A stretch of 26,535 nucleotides of DNA, taken from positions 1 through 26,535 of the forward strand of contig CAZFMX010000043.1 of the NCBI GenBank assembly GCA_964520425.1, in the 5' to 3' direction. The translations under genes and the position numbers were made by a program. The notes under the pieces were generated by a model. That model had not been told where the DNA came from, did no database searches, and saw nothing but the letters and a program-made list of their open reading frames with translations. This DNA comes from JAFGFY01 sp964520425 (GTDB lineage Bacteria; Desulfobacterota; DSM-4660; Desulfatiglandales; HGW-15). The first letter of the stretch is position 1; each line of letters begins with the position of its first letter. This document shows, in pieces, positions 7,844 to 16,376 of this stretch.

Positions 7844-8209
7844 ATGTTGAAAGGAAAGAAAAGAGACTATTTTAGGAGATTATTGAACGGGCAATTGGAC
7901 GAGCTTCTGGGGAAGAACAGTCATACAGCCGGTAGCGTGGCTGATACCACCGAGAAATCTCTCGATTTTACCGATCAAGCCACACAAGAATCAGATATGG
8001 ATTTCAACATTCATATGAAGGAAAGGGACAGTAAATTAGTTGTCAAGATCAAGGAAGCATTGGAACGTATTGAGGAAGGCACCTATGGAATCTGTGAAGA
8101 ATGTGGGCAACCCATATCTGAGAAGCGTCTCAAGGTTCGTCCCGTAACGACCATGTGTATTACGTGTAAGAGAAAACAGGAGAATGACGAGAAATTGAGA
8201 GGGTTGTAG
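7844..8209 (+). CDS. DksA/TraR-type zinc-finger protein
   Basis: The 121-residue protein has an N-terminal coiled-coil-like helix and a C-terminal four-cysteine zinc finger, CEECGQPISEKRL followed by CITCKRK. This fits proteins that enter the RNA polymerase secondary channel and modulate initiation, often with ppGpp. I prefer ATG 7844, preceded by AGGAG at 7833-7837, to the upstream ATG at 7826, which has no close ribosome site. It lies 76 nt after the FmdB-like gene and probably shares its promoter. It is shorter than E. coli DksA (about 150 residues), and whether it is a true functional DksA cannot be decided from sequence alone. Confidence 0.87.
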   Translation: MLKGKKRDYFRRLLNGQLDELLGKNSHTAGSVADTTEKSLDFTDQATQESDMDFNIHMKERDSKLVVKIKEALERIEEGTYGICEECGQPISEKRLKVRPVTTMCITCKRKQENDEKLRGL

Positions 8210-8292
8210 GAGGGTTAAATGCGTGGAGGTTTTTGTAACCATTTTGGATTGAGGTAGTATAGTTCTTTTGAAAGACCATTTGAGGAGGTTAT

Positions 8293-9285
8293 ATGATGGC
8301 AGTGGATGTCAAGCAGATCAATGAGCAGGTTGAAAAGGAGAGTTCAGTCATTAATCAGATTAGAATTGAGGCTCATAAAGTGATTGTAGGCCAGGAAGAA
8401 TTGATTGACGGCCTTATCCTTGCTTTGCTCTGCAATAACCATGTCCTTATTGAGGGCGTGCCCGGTCTGGCAAAGACCCTTTCCGTAACGACCTTGGCAG
8501 GGATGATCCAGGCCTCTTTTCAGCGGATTCAGTTTACACCGGATCTGCTGCCGGCTGACGTGATTGGGACGCTGATCTATAATCCAAAAACCGGTGATTT
8601 TACGACCAAAAAAGGGCCGATTTTTGCCAATATAATCCTGGCTGACGAGATCAACCGAGCCCCTGCAAAGGTCCAGAGCGCCCTGCTGGAAGCCATGCAG
8701 GAAAGACAGGTAACCATCGGGGATGGGACCTATCCAATGGACGACCCCTTTCTAGTTATGGCCACTCAGAACCCCATTGAACAGGAGGGAACCTATCCCC
8801 TGCCCGAGGCGCAGGTTGACCGTTTCATGTTCAAAATCCGGGTGTCGTACCCAAACAAGGCAGAGGAGCATGAGATCCTGAAAAAGATGGCCCGTACGAA
8901 TCCGGCCGTGGACGTCGCTCCCATCCTCACCCCGGCCGACGTAAAGCGTTTAAGGGCATTATCAGACGAGATCTATATGGATGAGAAGATTGAAGAGTAT
9001 ATCGTCAGCCTCGTGGAGGCCTCCAGAAACCCGGACGCTTACGAATTGAATATCGGCCAGTATATCCGCTATGGCGCCTCTCCTCGAGCCTCCATTTTTT
9101 TGGCCATGGCATCAAAGGCGAACGCATTGATTGAAGGTAGAGGCTATGTCACGCCCCAGGACGTCAAGACTATTGCCATGAATGTATTAAGGCACCGAGT
9201 GATTCTGACGTATGAGGCAGAGGCAGAAGAAAAGACGTCTGAAGATATTATCGAGATGATTCTTCAAACCATAGATGTTCCATGA
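8293..9285 (+). CDS. MoxR-family AAA+ ATPase
   Basis: The 330-residue cytoplasmic ATPase carries Walker A GVPGLAKT at 55-62, Walker B IILADEIN at 114-121, and the MoxR-typical NPIEQEGTYPLPEAQVDRF segment. MoxR ATPases act as chaperones with von Willebrand A proteins, whose genes follow here. GAGGAGG sits just upstream and serves either ATG 8293 or the adjacent ATG 8296. The gene opens the bat cluster and overlaps the DUF58 gene by 4 nt (ATGA), which implies translational coupling. Confidence 0.95.
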   Translation: MMAVDVKQINEQVEKESSVINQIRIEAHKVIVGQEELIDGLILALLCNNHVLIEGVPGLAKTLSVTTLAGMIQASFQRIQFTPDLLPADVIGTLIYNPKTGDFTTKKGPIFANIILADEINRAPAKVQSALLEAMQERQVTIGDGTYPMDDPFLVMATQNPIEQEGTYPLPEAQVDRFMFKIRVSYPNKAEEHEILKKMARTNPAVDVAPILTPADVKRLRALSDEIYMDEKIEEYIVSLVEASRNPDAYELNIGQYIRYGASPRASIFLAMASKANALIEGRGYVTPQDVKTIAMNVLRHRVILTYEAEAEEKTSEDIIEMILQTIDVP

Positions 9286-10163
9286 TCCCCAAAAAACTCG
9301 CGAAAAAAATAAGATACCTGCAGATTTACACCAGCAAGGCCGTCAACGATTCCCTGGCCGGTGAGTACGAAAGTGTATTCAAGGGCCGGGGCATGGAATT
9401 CGAAGAGGTCAGGGAATATCAGGTCGGTGACGAAATCCGCAGCATCGATTGGAATGTCACGGCCCGTACCGGGGAACCCTATGTCAAGCTTTTTGTGGAA
9501 GAAAGAGAGTTGACGGTCATGTTCCTTGTGGATCTTTCGGCTTCGGGTGCCTTTGGAAGTACTCGCCAACTCAAGAATGAAGTGGCAGCCGAACTCTGTG
9601 CCCTTCTAGCGTTTTCGGCCATCAAGAACAATGACAAGGTGGGATTGATTGTCTTTACTGATCAGGTGGAGATGTTCATCCCGCCGGCCAAAGGCACCAC
9701 ACATGTTCTACGGCTTATTAGGGAACTGCTAAATTTTACGCCAAGACAGGGTCAAACCGATATCTCAACCGGTATAGAATATCTGGGCAGGGTTACCAAC
9801 AAGAAGAGCGTGGTTTTTCTGATCTCCGATTTTCTCGGAGAAGGTTTTGAAAAACAGATGCGCGTGTTGGCAAAGCGGCATGATCTGATTGCGGTTTCGG
9901 TGACCGATCCCCGAGAGGTCATGATGCCCAATGTGGGCCTGATTCAGCTTGAGGATGCGGAGACAGGAGAGATGGTCTTGATCGATACGGGAAGCGCCGC
10001 ATTCCGAAAACAGTACGAGGGGCTGGGCAGCGAGCGACAAGACCGGTTGAGGAGATCTTTTCGCGTCATGGACGTGGATCATATCGAAATCTATACGGGA
10101 AAGGACTATGTGATGGATTTGGTCCGTTTTTTCAGGACTCGTGAACGAAGATTGCAGAGGTAG
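9282..10163 (+). CDS. DUF58 / von Willebrand A-like protein
   Basis: The 293-residue protein has the DUF58 signature YQVGDEIRSIDWNVTART (46-63) followed by KLFVEERE. It then has a MIDAS-like DxSxS motif in VDLSASG (Asp84, Ser86, Ser88), indicating a vWA fold that may bind a divalent metal. I see no signal peptide or membrane segment, so it is probably cytoplasmic and works with the coupled MoxR ATPase. Its precise role in the Bat system is unknown. Confidence 0.92.
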   Translation: MIPKKLAKKIRYLQIYTSKAVNDSLAGEYESVFKGRGMEFEEVREYQVGDEIRSIDWNVTARTGEPYVKLFVEERELTVMFLVDLSASGAFGSTRQLKNEVAAELCALLAFSAIKNNDKVGLIVFTDQVEMFIPPAKGTTHVLRLIRELLNFTPRQGQTDISTGIEYLGRVTNKKSVVFLISDFLGEGFEKQMRVLAKRHDLIAVSVTDPREVMMPNVGLIQLEDAETGEMVLIDTGSAAFRKQYEGLGSERQDRLRRSFRVMDVDHIEIYTGKDYVMDLVRFFRTRERRLQR

Positions 10164-10252
10164 GCAAAGAGAATGGGGAATGGAAGAACGACTTTTTTTG
10201 AGAATCCGTCAGAATTGAAGGTGTAGGAAATTCCTTTTTTGTGAGGATGAGC

Positions 10253-11668
10253 ATGACAGAAGAACTAAATTTCAGTATTCCAACCCCTGAGGAAAAGAAG
10301 GCTCAAACGGGATCAAAACTTTTGGTCATATTGACGGTGATTGTATTGATTGCTGTCTTAGCCAATATGTGTATTGTCCTGATGCATAAAGGCATTACAA
10401 GTGAAAGGGTTGAAGGCTCGGCACTTTCTGCCGAACAGCTCAAAAATTTGGCCCTTAAGCTGGAAAAGCAGGAACTGAACAGAGCATCTGTTGCGGCATG
10501 GAAGGAATACCTAAAAGCCGCCTCTCCTGACGGGGAGGAAGCGGCCCGAATCTGGTACAGAATCGGGAAGATATACCAGGCTGACAATCAGCATGATCTG
10601 GCCCTTGACGCCTATTATCGGTCTGAGATCTATGCAAGGCCGAATGATTTATCCCCTGAAATCGCACGTCGAGTCCAAGAATCCCTGGAAACCATGGGTA
10701 AATTTGCCGCCCTTCGTTATGAGCTGGCTGATCGCGTGGGTGCGGGTGGCATTACAAAGGAAAGCTCCTCTCATGATACGGTGGACCCGGTGGTGGCGGA
10801 GATTGGGGCCCAAAAAATCACGAAATTTGATCTGGATCGAAGAATTGAGCGCCTGATTGAAACGCAGATCTCCCAGTACGCCTCCTATCTTCCTGAAGAA
10901 GAGGCCAATAAGAGAAAAGAGGATATGCTCAAGCAATATTCCACGGACAGCCAACGGCAGGTCTTTTTGAGCCAGTATATCGCAGAAGAAATTCTTTATA
11001 GAAAGGCGCGTGAATCCGGGTTGATGGATGACCCGGATGTCCGGATTACACTACGGGATATGGAGCGGAGTCTGCTGGCCCAAAAGGTGATGGAAAGAGA
11101 ATTTGCCGATGAGATAAAGATCTCATCCGGGGACCTGGAGACCTATTATCAGGCACACAAAGAGGAATATGTTCAACCGGAAAGGGCGTCCGTCGCCCAT
11201 ATCCTAGTGGAAAATCAGGAAGAGGCCAGGGATGTTCGGAGGAGGCTGGAAAGGGGGGATGATTTCTCCGTAGTGGCTGCTGAACTATCTAGGGATGAGC
11301 AAAGCCGGAAAACAGGGGGTGAACTCGCGGGATGGATTGAAAAAGGGGAAGGTCGTGATATCCCAGGCCTTGGAGGGTCGGATACGGCGATTAAGGCCAT
11401 CTTCTCTACGGATCAAGGGCATCTGGTCAAAGAGGATATCCGGACTGAGAAAGGAATTCATATTATCAAGGTCCTCAAGCGGGAGACGGAGAGGCAGAAG
11501 GCTTTTGATGAGGTGAAAAATGAGGTCGCCCTGGCGTTACGTTCTCAAAAAGAGCGTGAGGTTCAGCAGAAACTCTTTGCCAGACTCAAGGAACAGTATG
11601 ATGTGGTCATTCATCAGTCTGCTTTTTCAGGAGCGGACAGCGCCGAGGCGACAGCGGATCAGAAATGA
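10253..11668 (+). CDS. Membrane-anchored parvulin-type peptidyl-prolyl isomerase with TPR-like region
   Basis: From ATG 10253 the protein has 471 residues; AGGA within GAGGATGAGC lies 5 nt upstream, while the earlier GTG 10241 is poorly placed. A single N-terminal membrane segment (~22-42) anchors it, with the rest presumably periplasmic. A helical TPR-like region at about 75-135 follows, then a SurA/PrsA-like chaperone segment at ~180-290. A parvulin domain follows at ~300-400 (ASVAHILV; DDFSVVAAELSRD; TGGELAGWI; TEKGIHIIKVL). It should help fold envelope proteins. Its gene lies inside the bat cluster and overlaps the next gene by 4 nt, so it is probably a functional partner there. Fusion of TPR-like and parvulin parts is unusual. 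Confidence 0.87.
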   Translation: MTEELNFSIPTPEEKKAQTGSKLLVILTVIVLIAVLANMCIVLMHKGITSERVEGSALSAEQLKNLALKLEKQELNRASVAAWKEYLKAASPDGEEAARIWYRIGKIYQADNQHDLALDAYYRSEIYARPNDLSPEIARRVQESLETMGKFAALRYELADRVGAGGITKESSSHDTVDPVVAEIGAQKITKFDLDRRIERLIETQISQYASYLPEEEANKRKEDMLKQYSTDSQRQVFLSQYIAEEILYRKARESGLMDDPDVRITLRDMERSLLAQKVMEREFADEIKISSGDLETYYQAHKEEYVQPERASVAHILVENQEEARDVRRRLERGDDFSVVAAELSRDEQSRKTGGELAGWIEKGEGRDIPGLGGSDTAIKAIFSTDQGHLVKEDIRTEKGIHIIKVLKRETERQKAFDEVKNEVALALRSQKEREVQQKLFARLKEQYDVVIHQSAFSGADSAEATADQK

Positions 11669-12708
11669 AGGAGGGACTTCCAAATAAAAAGAGTCGGAAC
11701 AGGATATCGATCTCCTGGTTGAGGAGGTTTTTTGTCTTTTTATGTGTCGCTCTTATTGTCTCTGCGTTTTCTTGCAACAAAGAAGAGAAAAGGGGCACAA
11801 GGGGTGAGGAAGAGGAGAAAGGGATTCACGAAACAGAGCACCGAGGTCCCGCGACCCTCTTTCTGGACATAGACCGAAAGGAAATTACGGTTGCGGAGCG
11901 TCTAAACCTTAAGATCACCGTGGTCATTGATGAAGACTACGAGGTTAAACTCCCAGGATTCGGCGAAAAACTCGAGCAGTTTGGAATTGTTGATTATCAT
12001 ACAACCCAACCCGAACTCACTGAAGATAACCGCAAGGAGATGAGCCGTTCCTATGTGCTGGAACCGTTCTTATCAGGGGAGTACCTCATCCCCTCCATGG
12101 AAGTAACCTTCTGGAAAAATGGAGAAGAGGAAACCGAAGCCCACAAAATACAAACCCCTGAAGTAACCATCGCAGTAAAATCAATTTTGCCTGAAGATCT
12201 GGAAGAAGTGAGGCTCAATGAAATCAAGCCGCCCGTTCCTTTTCCCCGTTCCTACAGTCTTTGGATCTGGGTGGGAATCGGATCAGCCCTTGTTGTCGCG
12301 GGAATTGCTATGGCTGTGATCCTTATTCGGAGACGAAAAAGAGTGGAAGAGGTTTGGAGTCAACGAGTGCCGGCCCATGAATTGGCCTATGAGGAGCTCC
12401 GAAGGCTTGTGGCGGAGGATTTGGTCAAGAAGGGAGAGGTCAAGGTATTTTACCAGCGTCTCTCAGGGATTGTCCGACACTATATTGAGAACCGGTTTGG
12501 ACTTCGCGCCCCGGAACAAACCACGGAAGAATTTCTCACCAGTCTTGAGGCTGAGCAAGAATTTCCGGGCATATACAAACCTTTGCTCAAGACGTTTCTG
12601 AATCACTGTGATCTGGTGAAGTTTGCCGAGCATGAACCGCGAGCAGAGGATATTCAGAAGACCTTTGATAGTTGTAAGGCCTTTATAAAAGGGACAGAAA
12701 CAGCTTAG
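11665..12708 (+). CDS. BatD-like single-pass membrane protein of the bat cluster
   Basis: The 347-residue protein has a hydrophobic N-terminal segment ending in AFSC (a poor lipobox, so lipidation is doubtful). A beta-rich extracytoplasmic domain follows (~45-170: ATLFLDIDRKEITVAERL, YVLEPFLSGEYLIPSMEV), like the repeat domains of BatD. A membrane helix lies at about 194-220. The cytoplasmic domain (~225-347: AYEELRRLVAEDLVKKGEVKVFYQRLS, YIENRFGLRAPEQTTEEF) resembles the C-terminal region often found in such clusters. ATG 11665 overlaps the PPIase stop (ATGA), indicating coupling. It probably assembles with the MoxR/vWA machinery; no enzyme motif is visible. Confidence 0.7.
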   Translation: MKEGLPNKKSRNRISISWLRRFFVFLCVALIVSAFSCNKEEKRGTRGEEEEKGIHETEHRGPATLFLDIDRKEITVAERLNLKITVVIDEDYEVKLPGFGEKLEQFGIVDYHTTQPELTEDNRKEMSRSYVLEPFLSGEYLIPSMEVTFWKNGEEETEAHKIQTPEVTIAVKSILPEDLEEVRLNEIKPPVPFPRSYSLWIWVGIGSALVVAGIAMAVILIRRRKRVEEVWSQRVPAHELAYEELRRLVAEDLVKKGEVKVFYQRLSGIVRHYIENRFGLRAPEQTTEEFLTSLEAEQEFPGIYKPLLKTFLNHCDLVKFAEHEPRAEDIQKTFDSCKAFIKGTETA

Positions 12709-13013
12709 GTTTTTGATGTGGTCTTGGTCATGGAGGTCTCTTTTCAAGGTGCCAACCATTTATCCAGAGGTTGTGGAACGGCACCAAAGTGTAATGTAAG
12801 TAAAGGAGCTACCCGACAACATAACGTTCCATAATTTGCAGTCTCCTTGTGCCTCTCCGGGGCGTCCTGACTAAAGGAGATGGGGCGGCAAAGGGCTCCG
12901 GCGTCTTTTGGGTTGCAGCCTTGAAAAGAGACCCCATGACCAAATTATAAGTGAATGGGAATTCTATTCATTTAAAGCGCCGAAGGCGCGTTTTATTAGA
13001 GGAAGAGGAATAA
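12709..13013. other. 305-nt gap inside the bat cluster with hairpins
   Basis: No gene is supported here. GGTGCC (12749-12754) and GGCACC (12780-12785) form an inverted repeat enclosing a second pair, AACC and GGTT. Near the end, GCGCC-GAA-GGCGC (12977-12989) is followed by GTTTTATT, a short terminator-like hairpin only 20 nt before batA. It may reduce read-through between the upstream and downstream halves of the cluster. Confidence 0.4.
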
Positions 13014-14075
13014 GTGAATATACACTTCGCATCCCCTTTAGCATTTTTCCTTTTGCTGGTGATTCCACTCTTGCTGGTGCTTAGCTCCTTCAAGGGCAAA
13101 GGGGGTGCTATCCGGTTTTCCACGGTTGGACACGCAACAAAGGCAGGAAAATCCCTTCGCCAGAGGGTGTTGTGGTTGCCCACCTTTATGCGTATTTTGG
13201 CGCTCTTTTTTTTAATCATCGCCCTGGCCAGACCCCAGACAGGACGAGAGGAGATCAAGGAGATCAGCAAAGGTATCGCAATCGAGATGGTGGTTGATCG
13301 ATCCAGCAGTATGGCCGCAGAGCTGGAATATGAGGGCAAGCAGATGACCCGGCTGGATGCCGTGAAAAGAGTATTCGAGGAATTTGTTATGGGCGGAAGT
13401 CGCGACCTACCGGGTAGACTCAACGATCTCATCGGCATGATCCATTTTGCACGCTTTCCCGACACGGTCTGTCCGCTAACACTGGCCCATGGAGCCCTCC
13501 CTGCCTTTCTCAAGAGCGTGAGGCTTGTCCAGACTCGCGAAGAAGACGGGACCGCCATCGGCGATGCCCTTGCTCTTGCCGCCGCGCGCCTGAAGACCGC
13601 AGAAGAGTCTCTGAAAATGCAGAGGGAAAAGGTCGATGCCTATACTATTAAGAGCAAGATCATTATACTTCTCTCAGATGGGGAGAATAATTTTGGGAAA
13701 CGAACTCCATTGCAGGCAGCGGAACTGGCGGCCCAATGGGGCATCAAGGTCTACACCATTGCCATCGGCGGAGAGGATGCCGTGACATCGATTCGGACCC
13801 CTTTAGGCGTGTACAAAATTCCTTCAAGACAGAGAGTGGATACAAAGACCTTACGGGCCATTGCAGAGAAGACCGGGGGTTTTTTTCGCCAGGCAGAGGA
13901 TGCGGATTCTTTACGGGATATCTATGAAGAGATTGATCAGATGGAAAAAAGCGAAATCGAGTCGGTTCGCTTTGTGGATTATAAGGAGAGATTTATCTGG
14001 TTTGCCCTGGCCGGGTTTGTGTTGATATTCTTCGAAATCCTTCTTAGAAGCACCCTCTTTAGGAGGATACCATGA
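13014..14075 (+). CDS. batA: BatA, membrane von Willebrand A protein
   Basis: The 353-residue protein has membrane segments at ~8-24 and ~55-72 and a C-terminal one at ~326-348, placing a vWA domain between them. The MIDAS motif is intact: DRSSSM with Asp95, Ser97 and Ser99. The segment FLIIALARPQTG before the vWA domain is typical of Bat proteins. The GTG start at 13014 is preceded by GGAAGAGGA. It overlaps batB by 4 nt. Bat proteins were named for Bacteroides aerotolerance and are linked to oxidative and envelope stress, but their biochemical activity is unsettled. Confidence 0.92.
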   Translation: MNIHFASPLAFFLLLVIPLLLVLSSFKGKGGAIRFSTVGHATKAGKSLRQRVLWLPTFMRILALFFLIIALARPQTGREEIKEISKGIAIEMVVDRSSSMAAELEYEGKQMTRLDAVKRVFEEFVMGGSRDLPGRLNDLIGMIHFARFPDTVCPLTLAHGALPAFLKSVRLVQTREEDGTAIGDALALAAARLKTAEESLKMQREKVDAYTIKSKIIILLSDGENNFGKRTPLQAAELAAQWGIKVYTIAIGGEDAVTSIRTPLGVYKIPSRQRVDTKTLRAIAEKTGGFFRQAEDADSLRDIYEEIDQMEKSEIESVRFVDYKERFIWFALAGFVLIFFEILLRSTLFRRIP

Positions 14076-15151
14076 GCGGGATCAGGCTCCAGAACATCGA
14101 TATGCTTCATCTCCTGTGGACCATCCCATTACTCTGTGCTCTGTTGGTTTATGTATGGCAAAAACGACGAAGGGCCCTTGAGATGTTCATTGACGCGGGG
14201 CTTCTGGATCGGATTCATATCTCTGCCGATCCTTCAAGGCGGATCTTAAAGGCTACCCTGCTGTTAATGGCAATGATGCTCCTGGTCTTTTCTATGACGA
14301 GGCCTTCATGGAATCCCAAACCCGAGACTGTGGAGAGACGGGGCCGTGATGTTGTTTTTTTGCTGGATGTCTCAAAGAGTATGCTGGCAGAGGATCTGGT
14401 GCCCAACCGCTTGGAAAGGGCGAAATTGGCCATTGCCGATTGCGTAGATCAACTTCAAGGGGATCGGGTCGGACTGGTTGCGTTTGCCGGTACTGCCGCA
14501 GTGAAATGCCCTCTAACACTCGACTACGGTTTTCTCCGTATGATGCTTGACAGGATCTCCATAAACAGTATTGCTCGCGGCGGAACCATGATCGGGGATG
14601 CCCTCCGTAAAGTGATGACGGATGTATTTGATGATCAGGCCAAGGAATACAAGGATATCATCCTGATCACAGACGGTGAGGATCACGACTCCTTTGCGGT
14701 TGAAGCGGCCAAGAAGGCGGGAGAGAAGGGGATCAGACTCATCGCCATAGGGCTCGGTGATGAGAACGAAGGCAAACGCATTCCTGTGACAAACGAGAAC
14801 GGACAAAAAACCTTTTTGAAATACAAGGGACAAGAGGTCTGGTCCAAACTCGATGCGGACACACTTCGGAAGATGGTGAACGCTACCCCCGGAGGGAAAT
14901 ATCTTAACGTGGCCACCGGAGCCATTGATCTCGGCGAGGTCTATATGCAACTCATCGTGAGTGCTGAGAAAAAGGCCTTAGAATCGGAAACCATCAAACG
15001 CTATGAGGAGAAGTATCAGATCTTTCTGGTCCTGGGGTTTGTCCTGTTGTGTCTAGAAATGGTCATTTCGGAGCGAAGAAGAGAGGTTGTACGGGAAGGG
15101 CAGGAAGAGGGTAAAACAGGATTATTGCGGACGCATCAAGGTTTGGAGTGA
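14072..15151 (+). CDS. batB: BatB, membrane von Willebrand A protein
   Basis: The 359-residue paralogue of BatA has membrane helices at ~13-29 and ~59-76 and near the C-terminus (IFLVLGFVLLCLEMVI). Its MIDAS motif LLDVSKSM is intact (Asp99, Ser101, Ser103). The ATG overlaps the batA stop as ATGA, so the pair should be made together. The following intergenic stretch holds a heptad repeat array rather than a terminator, consistent with continued transcription into batC. Confidence 0.92.
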   Translation: MSGIRLQNIDMLHLLWTIPLLCALLVYVWQKRRRALEMFIDAGLLDRIHISADPSRRILKATLLLMAMMLLVFSMTRPSWNPKPETVERRGRDVVFLLDVSKSMLAEDLVPNRLERAKLAIADCVDQLQGDRVGLVAFAGTAAVKCPLTLDYGFLRMMLDRISINSIARGGTMIGDALRKVMTDVFDDQAKEYKDIILITDGEDHDSFAVEAAKKAGEKGIRLIAIGLGDENEGKRIPVTNENGQKTFLKYKGQEVWSKLDADTLRKMVNATPGGKYLNVATGAIDLGEVYMQLIVSAEKKALESETIKRYEEKYQIFLVLGFVLLCLEMVISERRREVVREGQEEGKTGLLRTHQGLE

Positions 15152-15162
15152 AACGAGTTTTT

Positions 15163-15211
15163 CCTTTTACCATACACCCTAAACATTATACCTTACACCA
15201 TATACCGTTAT
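15163..15211. repeat. Heptad repeat array, single arm (seven CC-type units)
   Basis: Seven consecutive 7-bp units begin at 15163, 15170, 15177, 15184, 15191, 15198 and 15205. Six of the seven start with CC, and typical units are CCATATA and CCTTACA. The register is exact over 49 bp. It begins 11 nt after the batB stop and ends 19 nt before batC. It shares unit sequences with the arrays at 18238-18320 and 22946-23043, but no GG-type arm is present here beyond a trailing AGG. Confidence 0.8.
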
Positions 15212-15230
15212 AGGATTTTGATGATCTAAC

Positions 15231-16376
15231 ATGCTGCGCGTACTCAAAATAATGGCCTATCTGTTTTTCATGAATGGCGTTCTGTTGCTTCCCTTGACAA
15301 CCTATGCGAGTTCAATGACCGATCTGATAGAGGAGGGCAACATCGCCTATTTGGCAGGGGATTACGATAAAGCCCTTTCCGCCTATGAAGCGGCCTCAGT
15401 AGAGGCCCCGGAGTCTCCGGTCATCTATTTCAACAAAGGGGGGACCCTTTATCAAATAGGTGATTATGCTGCCGCCACCGACGCATTTGAAAAGGCGGCC
15501 TTGAAGACCAAGGATACACAGCTTGAGGCAAAGAGCAGATTTAATCTCGGCAATTGCTCCTTTCGAGAGGCTGAGCGCCAACAGGACAGCGATTTAAACA
15601 AGGCTCTAGAGGCCCTGACCAAGAGCATTCAACAATATCAGGAGGCCCTTAAGCTGGCCCCTGAGTTTGTGGAGGCGGCTGAAAACATCGAGGTGGCCCG
15701 CCTTATGATGAAGAATATCCTGGATGCCATTAACAAACAGAAAGAGGCGGCTCAGAAACAAAAGGAAGCCATGGAACAGGCGGCGAAGAAGATAGAGGAG
15801 TTGATTGAAAGACAACAGCAGGCCCTGGATAGAAATCAACAGCTGGACGATGAAAGGCGCTCCAAGGGGGACTCTGACGCCTTGCGTCAACAGGTGCAGG
15901 ATCTGGCCAAAGAGCAAAGGGATCTTCAGACTGAAACAGAAGAGTTGTCCAAGAACATGCCCAAACCTACCGGAAAGCAGTCTTCTTCAGAGGAAACACC
16001 GGCTGAGAAGCATATAAAGAATGCGGAAAAGGAGCAGAACGCGGCAGCGGAACACCTGGAGGAGAACCATACGTCAGAGGCCGAACCCAATCAGGAAAAG
16101 GCCCTTAAGGAACTCAAGGAGGCTATGGAGTCTTTGCACGGAAATCAAAACAGCGGGGGACAGAAGCAGGAACAACAACAGGGCAATCAGCAGAAGCAAG
16201 AAGGCGTTTCTCCTCAGGAAGAACCTCAAAACTCAGGAGAGAAAAAAGAAGAACAGGCTGCCGAGGCGCAACTCATGGAGGATGCCCACGATATCTTGGA
16301 CGAGGAAAAGGATAACAGGGAACAACGTCAAATGCAGGCAGCCGGTGCCTACAGGGACGTGGACAAGGATTGGTGA
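15231..16376 (+). CDS. batC: BatC, exported TPR protein with Gln/Glu/Lys-rich tail
   Basis: The 381-residue protein has a signal peptide (~1-27, ending TYASS) and TPR units at ~30-150 (GNIAYLAGDYDKALSAYEAA; YFNKGGTLYQIGDYAAA). A coiled coil follows at ~155-240 and a low-complexity Q/E/K-rich region at ~240-360, ending in AYRDVDKDW, a conserved BatC-type tail. It is thought to scaffold Bat complexes through its TPRs. The stop overlaps the batD start. It is preceded by a heptad array rather than an obvious ribosome site, so the start (ATG 15231) is the least certain point. Confidence 0.88.
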   Translation: MLRVLKIMAYLFFMNGVLLLPLTTYASSMTDLIEEGNIAYLAGDYDKALSAYEAASVEAPESPVIYFNKGGTLYQIGDYAAATDAFEKAALKTKDTQLEAKSRFNLGNCSFREAERQQDSDLNKALEALTKSIQQYQEALKLAPEFVEAAENIEVARLMMKNILDAINKQKEAAQKQKEAMEQAAKKIEELIERQQQALDRNQQLDDERRSKGDSDALRQQVQDLAKEQRDLQTETEELSKNMPKPTGKQSSSEETPAEKHIKNAEKEQNAAAEHLEENHTSEAEPNQEKALKELKEAMESLHGNQNSGGQKQEQQQGNQQKQEGVSPQEEPQNSGEKKEEQAAEAQLMEDAHDILDEEKDNREQRQMQAAGAYRDVDKDW

